Source of the DNA: Pseudoalteromonas lipolytica
GTDB taxonomy: Bacteria; Pseudomonadota; Gammaproteobacteria; Enterobacterales; Alteromonadaceae
DNA: 64,000 nucleotides
Reading direction: 5' to 3'
Assembly: GCF_001306915.1 (NCBI RefSeq)
Contig: NZ_LJTC01000002.1
Span: 444,108-508,107, forward strand
Shown: positions 54,160-63,762 of the stretch, one piece after another
Position numbering within the stretch: position 1 is the first letter of the stretch
Layout of the letters: the number at the start of each line of letters is the position of its first letter
Translations under genes and position numbers: made by a program
Notes under the pieces: model-generated
Database searches by the model: none
Told to the model about the DNA's origin: nothing
What the model saw: the letters and a program-made list of their open reading frames with translations, nothing else

Positions 54160-54408
54160 TTAAGCCGCTTTACGAGCGTCTTTAACTAACTTAGCTACGC
54201 GATCTGAAAGAGATGCGCCTTGACCTACCCAGTGATCAACACGAGATAAATCTAAACGTACTTTTTCTTCCTGACCAGAAGCGATTGGGTTAAAGAAACC
54301 TACTTTCTCGATGAAGCGACCGTCACGCGAGAAACGGCTATCCGCAACCACAATTTGATAGAAAGGGCGTTTTTTAGCGCCACCACGTTGCAAACGAATA
54401 GTTACCAT
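54160..54408 (-). CDS. rpsP: 30S ribosomal protein S16
   Basis: S16 is an early-binding 30S protein. The 82-residue product begins [25 protein letters not shown] and continues with [12 protein letters not shown] and DRVDHW-like [19 protein letters not shown] precedes ATG at 54408, so the long upstream frame is rejected. It is the first gene of the operon. A small hairpin (CTCCCC/GGGAAG, 54453-54469) lies in its leader. Confidence 0.98.
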   Translation of the reverse strand: MVTIRLQRGGAKKRPFYQIVVADSRFSRDGRFIEKVGFFNPIASGQEEKVRLDLSRVDHWVGQGASLSDRVAKLVKDARKAA

Positions 54409-54476
54409 ACCGTCCTCTACATTAGATTGACTGTTTTCATTAATAAGATTTACTCCCCAATACGGGAAGCTGGGGA

Positions 54477-54504
54477 ATTGTACGAGTTTTTTGCAACATT
54501 GCAA
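54477..54504 (-). promoter_or_regulatory. Candidate rpsP operon promoter
   Basis: On the minus strand, -35 TTGCAA (54504-54499), a 16-base spacer and -10 TACAAT (54482-54477) lie about 70 bases upstream of rpsP. The -10 differs from consensus at one position. Confidence 0.45.
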
Positions 54505-54601
54505 GTAAGAACTGCTGCAAAATGTAAGTTTAGTTGATTAAACACTGATCTGGGCTTTAAATCTTACATGCAGCTAACAACTACGCATAAATTATCTACA
54601 A

Positions 54602-54626
54602 AAAAAGGAGCTATATGCTCCTTTTT
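54602..54626 (-). terminator. Terminator after ffh
   Basis: AAAAAGGAGC / GCTCCTTTTT with a five-base loop runs into a T-run on the minus strand, 23 bases after the ffh stop. Confidence 0.9.
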
Positions 54627-54648
54627 ATACATTTAATAGACAGTACTA

Positions 54649-56025
54649 TTAAAATTTAGGGCCACCACCCATCATCCCTGGTGGTAACATGCCTTTCATG
54701 CCGCGCATCATTTTCTTCATGCCACCTTTGCCTTTCATCTTCTTCATCATCTTCTGCATTTGCGTAAATTGCTTAAGCAGTTTATTGATTTCTTGCACCT
54801 GAGTACCAGAACCTGCCGCAATACGTTTTTTACGCGAGCCTTTGATGATTTCAGGACGGGCACGCTCTTTTGGCGTCATAGAGTTGATGATGGCTTCCAT
54901 TTGTACGAAAGTTTTATCACCCATCTGGCCTTTTACAGCGTCTGGTAGGTTTTGCATGCCTGGCAGCTTATCAAGCATCGACATCATACCGCCCATGTTC
55001 TTCATCTGACGAAGTTGCTCAGCAAAGTCATCTAATGTGAAGCCATCACCTTTAAATACTTTTTCGGCAACTTTAGCTGCTTTCTCTTTATCTACTTTCA
55101 TTTCGACTTCTTCGATTAATGAAAGTACATCACCCATACCTAGGATACGAGAAGCAATACGGTCAGGGTGGAATGGTTCAAGAGCATCAGTGCGCTCACC
55201 CACACCCATAAACTTAATTGGCTTACCGGTAATATGACGAATCGATAATGCAGCACCACCACGGGCATCACCATCGGTCTTGGTTAAGATCACACCACTT
55301 AAAGGCAGTGCCTCATCAAATGCTTTTGCGGTGTTTGCCGCATCTTGACCTGTCATCGCATCAACAACGAATAAGGTTTCGATTGGGTTAATCGCGCTGT
55401 GAAGTGCTTTGATCTCGTCCATCATGTCGTTATCGACGTGTAAACGACCTGCAGTATCAACTAATACCACATCAATGAATTTCTTCTTCGCGTGAGAAAT
55501 CGCGTTGTTTGCGATATCAACCGGCTTTTGTGAAATGTCACTTGGGAAGAACTCAACACCCACTTCATCAGCCAGTGTTTCAAGCTGTTTGATTGCTGCC
55601 GGACGATAAACGTCGGCACTCACAACTAATACAGACTTCTTTTTACGCTCTTTTAAAAATTTAGCTAGTTTACCAACACTGGTCGTTTTACCAGCACCTT
55701 GTAAACCCGCCATCATCACTACCGCTGGCGGCTGTGCATTAAGGCTTAGCTCTTCGTTAGCTTCACCCATGGCTTTTTCAAGTTCTTCACGAACAATCTT
55801 AATAAAGACTTGGCCGGGACTTAAGCTTTTTGTTACTTCAACACCTACGGCGCGTTCTTTAACTTGCTTAACGAATTCACGAACAACAGGTAATGCAACG
55901 TCCGCTTCCAAAAATGCCATGCGGACTTCGCGTAATGTATCTTTTATATTGTCTTCAGTTAGGCGTCCGCGGCCACTGATATTTTTTAAGGTTTTACCTA
56001 AGCGTTCTTGGAGATTCTCAAACAT
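54649..56025 (-). CDS. ffh: Signal recognition particle protein Ffh
   Basis: Ffh binds 4.5S RNA and signal sequences and directs membrane proteins to FtsY. The 458-residue protein has the N domain (MFENLQERLGKTLKNISG), the GTPase G domain (AGLQGAGKTTSVGKLA, VLVDTAGRLH, TKTDGDARGG) and the Met-rich M domain, ending in MKKMKGKGGMKKMMRGMKG. ATG at 56025 gives the standard start. It is divergent from ypjD, as in E. coli. Confidence 0.98.
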   Translation of the reverse strand: MFENLQERLGKTLKNISGRGRLTEDNIKDTLREVRMAFLEADVALPVVREFVKQVKERAVGVEVTKSLSPGQVFIKIVREELEKAMGEANEELSLNAQPPAVVMMAGLQGAGKTTSVGKLAKFLKERKKKSVLVVSADVYRPAAIKQLETLADEVGVEFFPSDISQKPVDIANNAISHAKKKFIDVVLVDTAGRLHVDNDMMDEIKALHSAINPIETLFVVDAMTGQDAANTAKAFDEALPLSGVILTKTDGDARGGAALSIRHITGKPIKFMGVGERTDALEPFHPDRIASRILGMGDVLSLIEEVEMKVDKEKAAKVAEKVFKGDGFTLDDFAEQLRQMKNMGGMMSMLDKLPGMQNLPDAVKGQMGDKTFVQMEAIINSMTPKERARPEIIKGSRKKRIAAGSGTQVQEINKLLKQFTQMQKMMKKMKGKGGMKKMMRGMKGMLPPGMMGGGPKF

Positions 56026-56268
56026 GTAAAGGTTCCGATAAAACGTGTTGCACCTGCAATGTACATAAATCAAACAAGTTTGGTGACAATACAGGCAATA
56101 TTAAAATTTAATTCCTAGCAGTATACCGTAAATGGTGGTCGACAATACAGTGTTCAAGTGCGCAGTTTGAGTTTCTTTTTACAAACTCTATGCTTTTGCC
56201 TTGCTATAAAATACAATGGCATCAAAGAGACAAGGATTTATCGATATAAATTAAGTGGCCAAAACACG

Positions 56269-57072
56269 ATGATTATTAGTTTAACTATTATTGCTAGTTT
56301 GTTTTATGTGTTAGCAACGTCACATGTGCTATCACGCCTTTTCCACAAACAAGGTCCAAGCCAAAAACTCACAGTCATTCTTAGCACTGTGGCTATCCTT
56401 GCTCATATGCTATTACTGGTTAATTCAGTTTTTCGTGCTGACGGCCAAGATTTAAGTATCGTCAACGTTGCTTTATTAACCTGTTGGGTCATTGTGGTAT
56501 CGGTGACTGCTGTGTCTCTCAAATTCCCTGCGACTTTATTGTTGCCAGTTGTTTATGGTTTTGCTGCCTTACTGACTCTTGCCAGCTTGTTTATTCCGCA
56601 TCATGTGATTTTGCAATCAATCGATGTCGAGCTTGGTTTAGTTACTCACATATCGTTATCACTGCTAGCCTATTGTGTTTTGATAATCTCAACACTTTAT
56701 GCAGTCCAGTTCTACTTTATTGATAAGCGCCTCAAACGCAAAGACTTGGCAATTGTACACAGCCACCTCCCTCCTTTAATGGTGGTTGAGCGTCAGCTAT
56801 ATCAATTACTCACGCTGGGTACTATCTTACTGACTTTTGCTCTCCTTTCTGGGTTTATCTTCTTAGAGGGAATGTTTGCCAGTGAGTTTATCCACAAAAC
56901 AGTCTTATCACTAATTGCTTGGCTCATTTTCACCGTGGTCACTGTAGGTCATTTACGCCAAGGCTGGCGTGGAAAGCCTGTGGTGTTTTCGATCATGATA
57001 GCCGCTTTTATCTTGTCACTTGCTTATTTTGGCAGCCGTTTCATCCAAGAAGTGGTTCTAAATAAGTTTTAA
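56269..57072 (+). CDS. ypjD: Inner-membrane protein YpjD (CcsA-like)
   Basis: This 267-residue membrane protein has eight hydrophobic segments and the cytochrome c assembly (CcsA/ResC-like) fold. Conserved blocks include HISLSLLAYCVLIISTLYAVQFYFIDKRLKRK, LPPLMVVERQLYQLLTLG and HLRQGWRGKPVVFS with two conserved His residues that could bind haem. It lies between ffh and a CorC-like gene, as in E. coli. Actual function is unknown. The start at 56269 fits the family; an upstream frame of 37 residues is not supported. Confidence 0.92.
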   Translation: MIISLTIIASLFYVLATSHVLSRLFHKQGPSQKLTVILSTVAILAHMLLLVNSVFRADGQDLSIVNVALLTCWVIVVSVTAVSLKFPATLLLPVVYGFAALLTLASLFIPHHVILQSIDVELGLVTHISLSLLAYCVLIISTLYAVQFYFIDKRLKRKDLAIVHSHLPPLMVVERQLYQLLTLGTILLTFALLSGFIFLEGMFASEFIHKTVLSLIAWLIFTVVTVGHLRQGWRGKPVVFSIMIAAFILSLAYFGSRFIQEVVLNKF

Positions 57073-57133
57073 CTTGACTCAGCAAGCTGTCTCTAGCTTA
57101 ATATGCACTGATTTATAAAAAAAGGATCCATCC

Positions 57134-58402
57134 TTGGACGACATATCGACTAGTACCCTGTTTATTATATTGGGATTATTGATACTTATTTCTGCTTATT
57201 TTTCTGGTTCTGAAACTGGAATTATGTCAATCAACCGTATTCGCCTGCGTCATCTTGCTAAAGAAGATCACCGTGCAGCGAAGCGCGTCAGCAAACTATT
57301 AAGTCGCCCTGACAGACTCATTGGTCTGATCTTAATTGGTAATAACCTTGTAAATATCGCTGCAGCACAGGTTGCAACGATTATTGGTATTCGTTTGTAT
57401 GGTGATCTCGGTATCGCTATTGCAACCGGCGCGCTAACGCTGGTTGTTTTAATCTTTGCCGAAGTAACGCCAAAAACACTTGCTGCGCTCTACCCAGAGA
57501 AGGTTGCTTTTCCAAGCTCAATTGTGCTTAAAGGCCTTTTGAAAATCCTTTTCCCGTTTGTGGTTATCGTAAACTGGATGACTAACGGCATGTTACGCTT
57601 GTTTGGTATTACCACAGCACAAATTGAAGAGCACAGCTTAAGCAAAGAAGAATTAAAAACTGTGGTGAACGAATCAGGTGCACTATTACCTGCTCGCCAC
57701 CAAAGTATGCTGACTTCAATTTTAGATTTAGAGCAAGTCACTGTTGAAGATATCATGATCCCACGCAACGAAATTGTTGCTATCGATATCAATGATGACT
57801 GGAAGCTTATCAGCCGCCAACTTACTCATGCACAACACACTCGCGTTTTGTTGTATCGTGATCAAATTGATGATGCTGTTGGCTTTATTCACTCACGTGA
57901 TGCACTGCGCCTACTAACTAAAGAGCAGTTTGATAAACCATCACTACTGCGTGCAGTACGTGAAATTTACTTTATCCCTGAAGGCACATCACTGAACACG
58001 CAACTACTTAAGTTCCAGCAATCAAAAGAGCGTATTGGCTTAGTCGTGGATGAGTATGGTGATATTCAAGGTCTAGTAACACTTGAAGATATTCTTGAAG
58101 AAGTTGTGGGTGATTTCACTACAACTCAAACGCGTACACCGAGTGAAGAAGTAACAGAGCAAGATGATGGCTCAGTACTTGTTGATGGCGGTGCTAATAT
58201 TCGTGATTTAAATAAAGAAATGGGTTGGGAGCTACCGATTGATGGCCCGAAAACGCTAAGTGGTTTAATTGTTGAATACTTAGAGGACATCCCAGACTCA
58301 AACCTAAGCTTGCGTATTGCCGGCTACCCTATTGAAGTTATTGAGATAAAAGAAAATATGGTGAAGTTAGTTAAAGTTATTCCAAGTAAACGCACTGACT
58401 GA
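57134..58402 (+). CDS. CNNM/CorC-family membrane protein with CBS domains (YfjD-like)
   Basis: This 422-residue protein has an N-terminal DUF21/CNNM membrane domain (LFIILGLLILISAYFSGSETGIMSINRIRLRHL; LIGLILIGNNLVNIAAAQVAT), a CBS pair (VEDIMIPRNEIVAIDI; VDEYGDIQGLVTLEDILEEVVGD) and the C-terminal CorC/HlyC domain. Family members take part in magnesium or cobalt efflux. TTG at 57134 follows AAGGAT. It follows ypjD by 61 bases, as in E. coli yfjD. Confidence 0.92.
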   Translation: MDDISTSTLFIILGLLILISAYFSGSETGIMSINRIRLRHLAKEDHRAAKRVSKLLSRPDRLIGLILIGNNLVNIAAAQVATIIGIRLYGDLGIAIATGALTLVVLIFAEVTPKTLAALYPEKVAFPSSIVLKGLLKILFPFVVIVNWMTNGMLRLFGITTAQIEEHSLSKEELKTVVNESGALLPARHQSMLTSILDLEQVTVEDIMIPRNEIVAIDINDDWKLISRQLTHAQHTRVLLYRDQIDDAVGFIHSRDALRLLTKEQFDKPSLLRAVREIYFIPEGTSLNTQLLKFQQSKERIGLVVDEYGDIQGLVTLEDILEEVVGDFTTTQTRTPSEEVTEQDDGSVLVDGGANIRDLNKEMGWELPIDGPKTLSGLIVEYLEDIPDSNLSLRIAGYPIEVIEIKENMVKLVKVIPSKRTD

Positions 58403-58420
58403 CTGCTAACTAAACCTAAA

Positions 58421-58450
58421 CAAAAGGAGTAGCTTACTACTCCTTTTTGT
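58421..58450 (+). terminator. Terminator after the CorC-like gene
   Basis: The 11-bp stem AAAAGGAGTAG / CTACTCCTTTT with a CTTA loop lies 19 bases after the stop codon. Confidence 0.9.
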
Positions 58451-58566
58451 TACTTATAGCTTAATTACCTCTGAAGATTCACATTTTAAAAGCTAACCCG
58501 CACAACCAAACACAAATTCCTCTACTATTATTTTCTTTTGCATATATTGATATAAAAGGGAAAATA

Positions 58567-59406
58567 ATGGACGAAATATCAATCGAGAAAATCTATAACC
58601 AAGCCATTGAATTACTGATGCTTTACGGGCCGAAGTTTATTCTGGCAATTCTGGTTCTAATCATAGGTTGGTGGCTAATTGGTCGTATTGCCAATATGGC
58701 TGAAAAATCAATGAATAAGGTCAAGTTCGAAGTTGGCCTTACGCACTTTTTAGTCTCTTTTATCTCAGTCATTCTAAAAATACTATTACTGATCTCTGTT
58801 GCTTCGATGATTGGTATAGAAACCACGTCATTTATTGCAATGCTAGGTGCTGCTGGCCTTGCGGTGGGCATGGCACTGCAAGGTAGCCTTGCTAACTTTG
58901 CAGGTGGCGTGCTTATTTTATTCTTTAAACCTTTTAAAGTGGGTGATGTAATCGAAGCACAAGGCTATATGGGGAAAGTTGTTGAAATACAAATTTTTGT
59001 CACCGTTTTACTCACCTACGACAATGAAAAAATCATTATCCCTAATGGCACGCTATCAAACGGCTGCGTTAAGAATAAGTTCGCAGAACCTCTACACCGT
59101 GTTGCAATCGAATTTGGTATTAGTTACGGAGATGATGTTCATAAAGCACGTGATGTGCTTATGAGCGTACTTGATGATTATGATTTAATACTAAAAGATA
59201 TAGAAGATAAAAAACCATCGGTTCATGTTAGTCAGCACGGTGAAAGCCATATTGGCATGTTGGTATGGGCATGGGTGGAGTCTGATAACTACTGGCCAGT
59301 GTATTTTGGCTTGTACGAGCGAGTTAAAATTGCCTTCGACGCTGCAGATATCACTATCCCATTCCCGCAAAGGGATGTTCATATTCACCAGTTTCCTGGT
59401 AAATAA
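58567..59406 (+). CDS. Mechanosensitive channel, MscS family
   Basis: This 279-residue protein has three N-terminal membrane helices. The third holds the pore motif AAGLAVGMALQGSLANFAGGVLIL and is followed by FKPFKVGDVIEAQGYMGKV, then the cytoplasmic beta and alpha/beta vestibule (VTVLLTYDNEKIIIPNGTLSN). It opens on membrane tension to release solutes after osmotic downshock. Size matches E. coli MscS (286). It is a single gene with its own terminator. Confidence 0.95.
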   Translation: MDEISIEKIYNQAIELLMLYGPKFILAILVLIIGWWLIGRIANMAEKSMNKVKFEVGLTHFLVSFISVILKILLLISVASMIGIETTSFIAMLGAAGLAVGMALQGSLANFAGGVLILFFKPFKVGDVIEAQGYMGKVVEIQIFVTVLLTYDNEKIIIPNGTLSNGCVKNKFAEPLHRVAIEFGISYGDDVHKARDVLMSVLDDYDLILKDIEDKKPSVHVSQHGESHIGMLVWAWVESDNYWPVYFGLYERVKIAFDAADITIPFPQRDVHIHQFPGK

Positions 59407-59410
59407 CGAA

Positions 59411-59441
59411 AAAAAGCCCGCTAATTGATGCGGGCTTTTTA
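59411..59441. terminator. Bidirectional terminator
   Basis: AAAAAGCCCGC / GCGGGCTTTTT with an eight-base loop lies between mscS and the convergent SLT-like lipoprotein gene. Confidence 0.9.
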
Positions 59442-59449
59442 TTTATGTA

Positions 59450-60058
59450 TTAACTAAATAAACGCTCAAACCAGTTCTTATCTAAATCTGCTTCACATTT
59501 TTTAAGTTGAGCGCCATAGCGGCTTGCTCGATGTTTAACTTTATTTGCAACACTCATTAGCCACTTCTTACTTTTGTAAGTGCCTCGCTTATAGCCGCCC
59601 CACCCTTCATGATAATTAAGGTACTGCGCATAGGCATCCCACTTTGATATACCATTTACTTTATGGGTTTTGTAAACGAACCAAGCCATAAAATCGATTG
59701 CATCGTCAAAATCATCTCTGTCTGCACCGCTATTACCTGTTTCGCGAATGTAATCAGACCATGTTGGGGTTTTTGCTTGTGAGTAGCCATATGCCGAGCT
59801 GGCACGGCCGATTGGAATTACCCACAAGAAGTACTCCATTGGCGGCGCTGCATCATGACGAAATGAACTTTCTTGATACATCATGCTCATCAGTACATGT
59901 TTTGGCGAGCCCCATTTTTCTTGTGCATCACGGGCATCGTAATACCAATCGGGTTTTTCTTCAAAAATTTTACAAATATCATGAGGTTGCTCAGGAGGAG
60001 CCGTTGCACAACCAGCCAATGATGCGGCCAGCGATAAAATAATTATACTTTTTTTCAT
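59450..60058 (-). CDS. Lipoprotein with lytic-transglycosylase-like (SLT) domain
   Basis: This 202-residue lipoprotein has the signal MKKSIIILSLAASLAGC (lipobox LAGC). The catalytic Glu is probably Glu63 in LMSMMYQESSFRHDA, and the fold's second motif is SSAYGYSQAKTPTW. C-terminal QYLNYHEGWGGYKRGTYKSKKWL is also typical of SLT-like proteins. It would cleave or bind peptidoglycan. Members of this lipoprotein group are mostly uncharacterised. Its 5' region faces an orphan plus-strand terminator. Confidence 0.85.
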   Translation of the reverse strand: MKKSIIILSLAASLAGCATAPPEQPHDICKIFEEKPDWYYDARDAQEKWGSPKHVLMSMMYQESSFRHDAAPPMEYFLWVIPIGRASSAYGYSQAKTPTWSDYIRETGNSGADRDDFDDAIDFMAWFVYKTHKVNGISKWDAYAQYLNYHEGWGGYKRGTYKSKKWLMSVANKVKHRASRYGAQLKKCEADLDKNWFERLFS

Positions 60059-60180
60059 TTTTTTATGGATCTCGCTGAACTTTTTCTCGTCAGGTCAGTC
60101 TGAACTTATGAATGCAGCAGTATAGCATTGTTTCATCCCTGAAGAATCTTTGACGCAGCCTCCCTAGGCTGCGTTTTTTT
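60056..60180 (+). ncRNA. Candidate small RNA (antisense to the SLT lipoprotein leader)
   Basis: No plus-strand gene is present here, yet a strong plus-strand terminator ends the region (60153-60180). A -10-like TATACT at 60044-60049 could start a transcript near 60056 of about 120 bases. It would be antisense to the 5' leader of the SLT-like lipoprotein mRNA. The -35 region is weak. This is inference from signals only. Confidence 0.3.
60153..60180 (+). terminator. Orphan plus-strand terminator
   Basis: The 9-bp stem ACGCAGCCT / AGGCTGCGT with a CCCT loop is followed by T7-ATGCCT on the plus strand. On the minus strand it is followed by CAAAGATT, with no T-run, so it does not fit gshA well. 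Both flanking genes are on the minus strand. Confidence 0.8.
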
Positions 60181-60194
60181 ATGCCTACAACATA

Positions 60195-61769
60195 CTAAGC
60201 TTTAGAAAAATAGTCATCTAAAAATGCAGTGAAAGATACACTGTCTGCCGCTTTAACTTCACGCTCTTTAAGCACCGAGTCAGCAGCTTGCTCTGCCAAA
60301 AATGCTTGATCATAAAATTGGTAATCTGCATCAAGGTGACTTTGCTTGTACTGCTGTGCAAGTGCTAAAGCGAAATGACCATTATCCTGGTTTTCATTTG
60401 CAAGTGCTGCTACATATCTACCAGAAAAGGTTTTACTAGGATCCTCGACCCAGGTTACCATTTCTTTTATAGTTTCAGAGTAATAGCTCACACCGTAAGC
60501 TTTATCCATGTACTGTGCTACTGGGTGTAATTTATCAAAAATAGCATGCGCCCACTCAGTTAAGCTAGTAGCCCGCCCTTCTTTTGTTAACATTAACTCT
60601 GGATCACGACCATCATTAACAACCGCATCTAAATTTGCAGTACTTAATTTTTGCTCTTGCCAATCCATTTCTGGAGATTCGCTTAATAGGCAATAGGTTA
60701 AGAAAACATCTAAGAAGCGGATTTGCTGTAGATCAATTCCAGTTTCACTAAACGGATTAACATCCAATGCACGTACTTCTATATATTCTATACCGCCACG
60801 TAACAACGCATCAGTCGGTGTTTCACCCGAAGCTGCATTACGCTTAGGACGAATTGGCGAGTAAAACTCGTTTTCGATTTGCAGTATGTTTTTGTTTAGC
60901 TGCTTTGGTTCGGCACTTTTATAATCATCAAGATGACCATACAAATCCGAAGATAGGTGGATTGCTTCTTTTAACCCAGCTACATATTCTTCTAATGAGT
61001 TATACATAACACGCAAAGACGATTGTGCACTATTTGTGTAGCCAAGATTTCCCAGACGTAGTGCTGTACCGACTTCTAAATAAAGCGTGCCTTTACCTAA
61101 TTTTTTAAAGGGTAAATCTGTTTCACGCCCTTGTAGAAACGAATTACACAAAGCCGGTGAAGCACCAAACAAATAACTGATAAGCCAAAGCTCACGCTTA
61201 AAATTGCGGATCAGACCTAAATAACCTTGTGATATAAAGTCCGACAAGCTTACTTTACTTTCATTTAGCTGATATAAGCTCTGCCATAAGGTTTCAGGAA
61301 ATGAAATATTAAAGTGAACACCAGCAATCGCTTGCATCATACTGCCATAACGATTTTTAAGGCCTTCACGATAAAGTGTTTTCATACGCCCTATATTTGA
61401 ATCACCAAACTGCGCCAATACAATGTCGTCTTGATGCTCAATAAAACATGGCATACTAATCGGCCATAGAAGTTCATCATTCATATGTGACAATGTGAAC
61501 TTTTGTAAGTCTTTTAGCTGGGCTAGGGTTTGCTCAGCTGATGTACTCACTGGAGTGATAAATTCTAGCAAAGATTCAGAAAAGTCAGTCGTGATATGCT
61601 CATTAGTTAGCGCACTCCCCACGCCTTTTGGATGCCCCAGCTTTGATATGTGACCACTTGGTTTGATCCTTAAAGCTTCTCGCTCGATACCACGTTTAAT
61701 CCCATTAATTGCGTTAGGAAATTGAGCTGTTAACGCTGCTAGCGTTTTATTTAAATCATGTTTTATCAA
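60195..61769 (-). CDS. gshA: Glutamate-cysteine ligase
   Basis: GshA makes gamma-glutamylcysteine, the first step of glutathione synthesis. The 524-residue protein is of the proteobacterial GshA type: GIKRGIEREALRIKP, TNEHITTDFSESLLEFITP, YGSMMQAIAGVHFNISFPE, RVMYNSLEEYV and GGIEYIEVRALDVNPF. Length matches E. coli (518). It is monocistronic; the region upstream (61770-62155) is shared with the Aer-like gene. Confidence 0.97.
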   Translation of the reverse strand: MIKHDLNKTLAALTAQFPNAINGIKRGIEREALRIKPSGHISKLGHPKGVGSALTNEHITTDFSESLLEFITPVSTSAEQTLAQLKDLQKFTLSHMNDELLWPISMPCFIEHQDDIVLAQFGDSNIGRMKTLYREGLKNRYGSMMQAIAGVHFNISFPETLWQSLYQLNESKVSLSDFISQGYLGLIRNFKRELWLISYLFGASPALCNSFLQGRETDLPFKKLGKGTLYLEVGTALRLGNLGYTNSAQSSLRVMYNSLEEYVAGLKEAIHLSSDLYGHLDDYKSAEPKQLNKNILQIENEFYSPIRPKRNAASGETPTDALLRGGIEYIEVRALDVNPFSETGIDLQQIRFLDVFLTYCLLSESPEMDWQEQKLSTANLDAVVNDGRDPELMLTKEGRATSLTEWAHAIFDKLHPVAQYMDKAYGVSYYSETIKEMVTWVEDPSKTFSGRYVAALANENQDNGHFALALAQQYKQSHLDADYQFYDQAFLAEQAADSVLKEREVKAADSVSFTAFLDDYFSKA

Positions 61770-62155
61770 AAATGCTTCCTCGAGCCAGGTGGCTTTAATC
61801 CTAAGTGTATGGGGGCTAAAAATAATTACTCAAGAGCCAATTATAAGTTTCTGAAAAGTCCTTACACTGAAAGTTAATCTTGCCACTGTGAGTCATATTA
61901 TACAATTGCTTTAGTGACCGCAGTGACGAGTATAAATTTTATTAGTGCAAACAAAGACCGAAACAAGATAACAATTCTTTCATCCAATACTAAAGAACTA
62001 GAGCAACCATATTTTTTCTGCTTCGTTATTGTTCTAGATCAATTCTCTTAAACAATTTTTAAAAGTTTAACAAAGATCAATCCTCAAGCTCTTCCCTTAC
62101 ATTTTTCTGAGTTTATAATCCGCGCACCATAAAAAAGTATATTTCAAGGACTCAT
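61770..62155. other. Intergenic region between gshA and the Aer-like gene
   Basis: This region of 386 bases is AT-rich and separates divergent genes. I find no coding frame. It should contain promoters for both neighbours. The only feature that I can name is an FNR-like box at 62029-62042. Confidence 0.5.
62029..62042 (+). promoter_or_regulatory. FNR/EtrA-like box
   Basis: TTGTT-CTAG-ATCAA matches the FNR consensus TTGAT-N4-ATCAA at nine of ten defined positions. It lies 114 bases upstream of an Aer-like redox-taxis receptor, a sensible target. Binding is inferred. Confidence 0.4.
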
Positions 62156-63703
62156 ATGCGTCGTGGGCAAGAAATCATTAATCAGGAAGTAACATACTCT
62201 GACAATCAAGAGCTTGTCTCTACCACTGACTTACGTGGTGTTATCACATACGTAAATAAGGAATTTTGTGCTATTGCTGGTTACAGCGAAGAAGAACTCC
62301 TCGGAAAAAACCATAACATAGTACGCCACCCTGATATGCCTAAAGCGGCATTTAAAGAGATGTGGGAAAAACTAAAACAAGGTCACTCTTGGCGTGGCAT
62401 GGTGAAGAACCGCTGCAAAGATGGTCGCTACTATTGGGTCGATGCGTTCGTAACGCCAATTTACGAACATGGGCAGTTAGTTGGCTATCAATCTGTACGT
62501 ACCAAACCAACTGAGCAATTAAAGAGTCGTGCAAAAGCGCTCTACACTAAAATTAATGATGGTAAATCAATCGCATCATTGCGAGAGAATATTTCACTAA
62601 GACAAATAGTGTCTGCGATTTTATTGGTTGCAGGTATTGGTGGTTTAGCTGTGGCCGCCTCATGGATGGTTGCTTTAGTCGCATGTGTCCTTGTAGCACT
62701 ACTTTTTGCGCTAAATTATGACGAACTCGTTATTACGCCAAGCCATTTAAAGCAGCAACGTGCAGAGTTCGATTCAGTATCAAGGTATGTCTATTCAGGA
62801 TCACATCCATTTAGCATTGCTGCCTTTAATCAGCAAATGCTGTTTGCAAAGCTCAGAACGGTGCTCGGTCGTGTTAAAGACTCTACTTACTCGTTTAAAA
62901 ATATTGCCACCAGCTTAGATAAACAATCGTCACTAACTGAGCAAGGCATTGCTGCACAAAGTCAACGTTTGAGTGATATTGCCACAGCAATGACGCAAAT
63001 GAGCGCAACGATTGGCGAAATTTCTGCTAATACTCATCATACAGCTGATAAGGTTAAGACAACTTATCAAAGCTGTAACGATATCAAACTGCATATTGAA
63101 GATAACAGTAGCATGGTGTCTGATCTAGCTAACCAAGTAGAGCAAGCTGCCACTACTGCTAACTCTCTTGCTAGTGAAGCTGACAAAATAGGCCAAGTAA
63201 TGAGTGAGATTGAAGGCATTGCTGAACAAACAAACTTATTAGCACTGAATGCAGCAATTGAAGCAGCACGTGCCGGTGAGCATGGCCGTGGTTTTGCAGT
63301 TGTAGCAGATGAAGTACGCGCACTTTCTTCACGTACTCAAAATGCAACTTCGCAAATTCACAGCTCAATTAAAGAAATTCAAGATACTTTATTTAGCTGG
63401 TCTAAAGTGATGCAATCAACTAAAGCGCAAGCAGATAGTTGTGTTGATACTACCGCCCATACACAAACTGAGCTTGCGAGCATCTTCGCACAAATTGATG
63501 AAATATCAGGCCTTGCGACTGAAATTTCGACGGCTGCTGAGGAACAACAAGTTGTCAGCACCGATATACGCGAAAATGTAGAAAGCATTAAAGGACACAG
63601 CGAAGAGAACTTAAAGCTTAGCTACAACGTGGCTAAAGATGCAGCGGGGCTTGTAGAAGGCTCACGCAAAGTTAACGATATGCTGTTAACCTTTAAAGTT
63701 TAA
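62156..63703 (+). CDS. Aer-like PAS-domain chemoreceptor
   Basis: This 515-residue receptor begins with a cytoplasmic PAS domain (residues about 10-115: [44 protein letters not shown], then [25 protein letters not shown]), the FAD-binding type of E. coli Aer. A membrane hairpin follows ([33 protein letters not shown]), then a HAMP-like region and signalling tip [20 protein letters not shown]. It senses redox or energy state for aerotaxis. AAGGA precedes ATG. FAD binding is inferred from similarity. Confidence 0.93.
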   Translation: MRRGQEIINQEVTYSDNQELVSTTDLRGVITYVNKEFCAIAGYSEEELLGKNHNIVRHPDMPKAAFKEMWEKLKQGHSWRGMVKNRCKDGRYYWVDAFVTPIYEHGQLVGYQSVRTKPTEQLKSRAKALYTKINDGKSIASLRENISLRQIVSAILLVAGIGGLAVAASWMVALVACVLVALLFALNYDELVITPSHLKQQRAEFDSVSRYVYSGSHPFSIAAFNQQMLFAKLRTVLGRVKDSTYSFKNIATSLDKQSSLTEQGIAAQSQRLSDIATAMTQMSATIGEISANTHHTADKVKTTYQSCNDIKLHIEDNSSMVSDLANQVEQAATTANSLASEADKIGQVMSEIEGIAEQTNLLALNAAIEAARAGEHGRGFAVVADEVRALSSRTQNATSQIHSSIKEIQDTLFSWSKVMQSTKAQADSCVDTTAHTQTELASIFAQIDEISGLATEISTAAEEQQVVSTDIRENVESIKGHSEENLKLSYNVAKDAAGLVEGSRKVNDMLLTFKV

Positions 63704-63718
63704 ACTTAACTGATACAA

Positions 63719-63754
63719 AAAAGCCGCATCATAATTGATGCGGCTTTTGTTTTT
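63719..63754. terminator. Bidirectional terminator
   Basis: AAAAGCCGCATCA / TGATGCGGCTTTT with a TAAT loop and flanking A and T runs lies between the Aer-like gene and convergent clpB. Confidence 0.9.
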
Positions 63755-63762
63755 AGGGCTAA

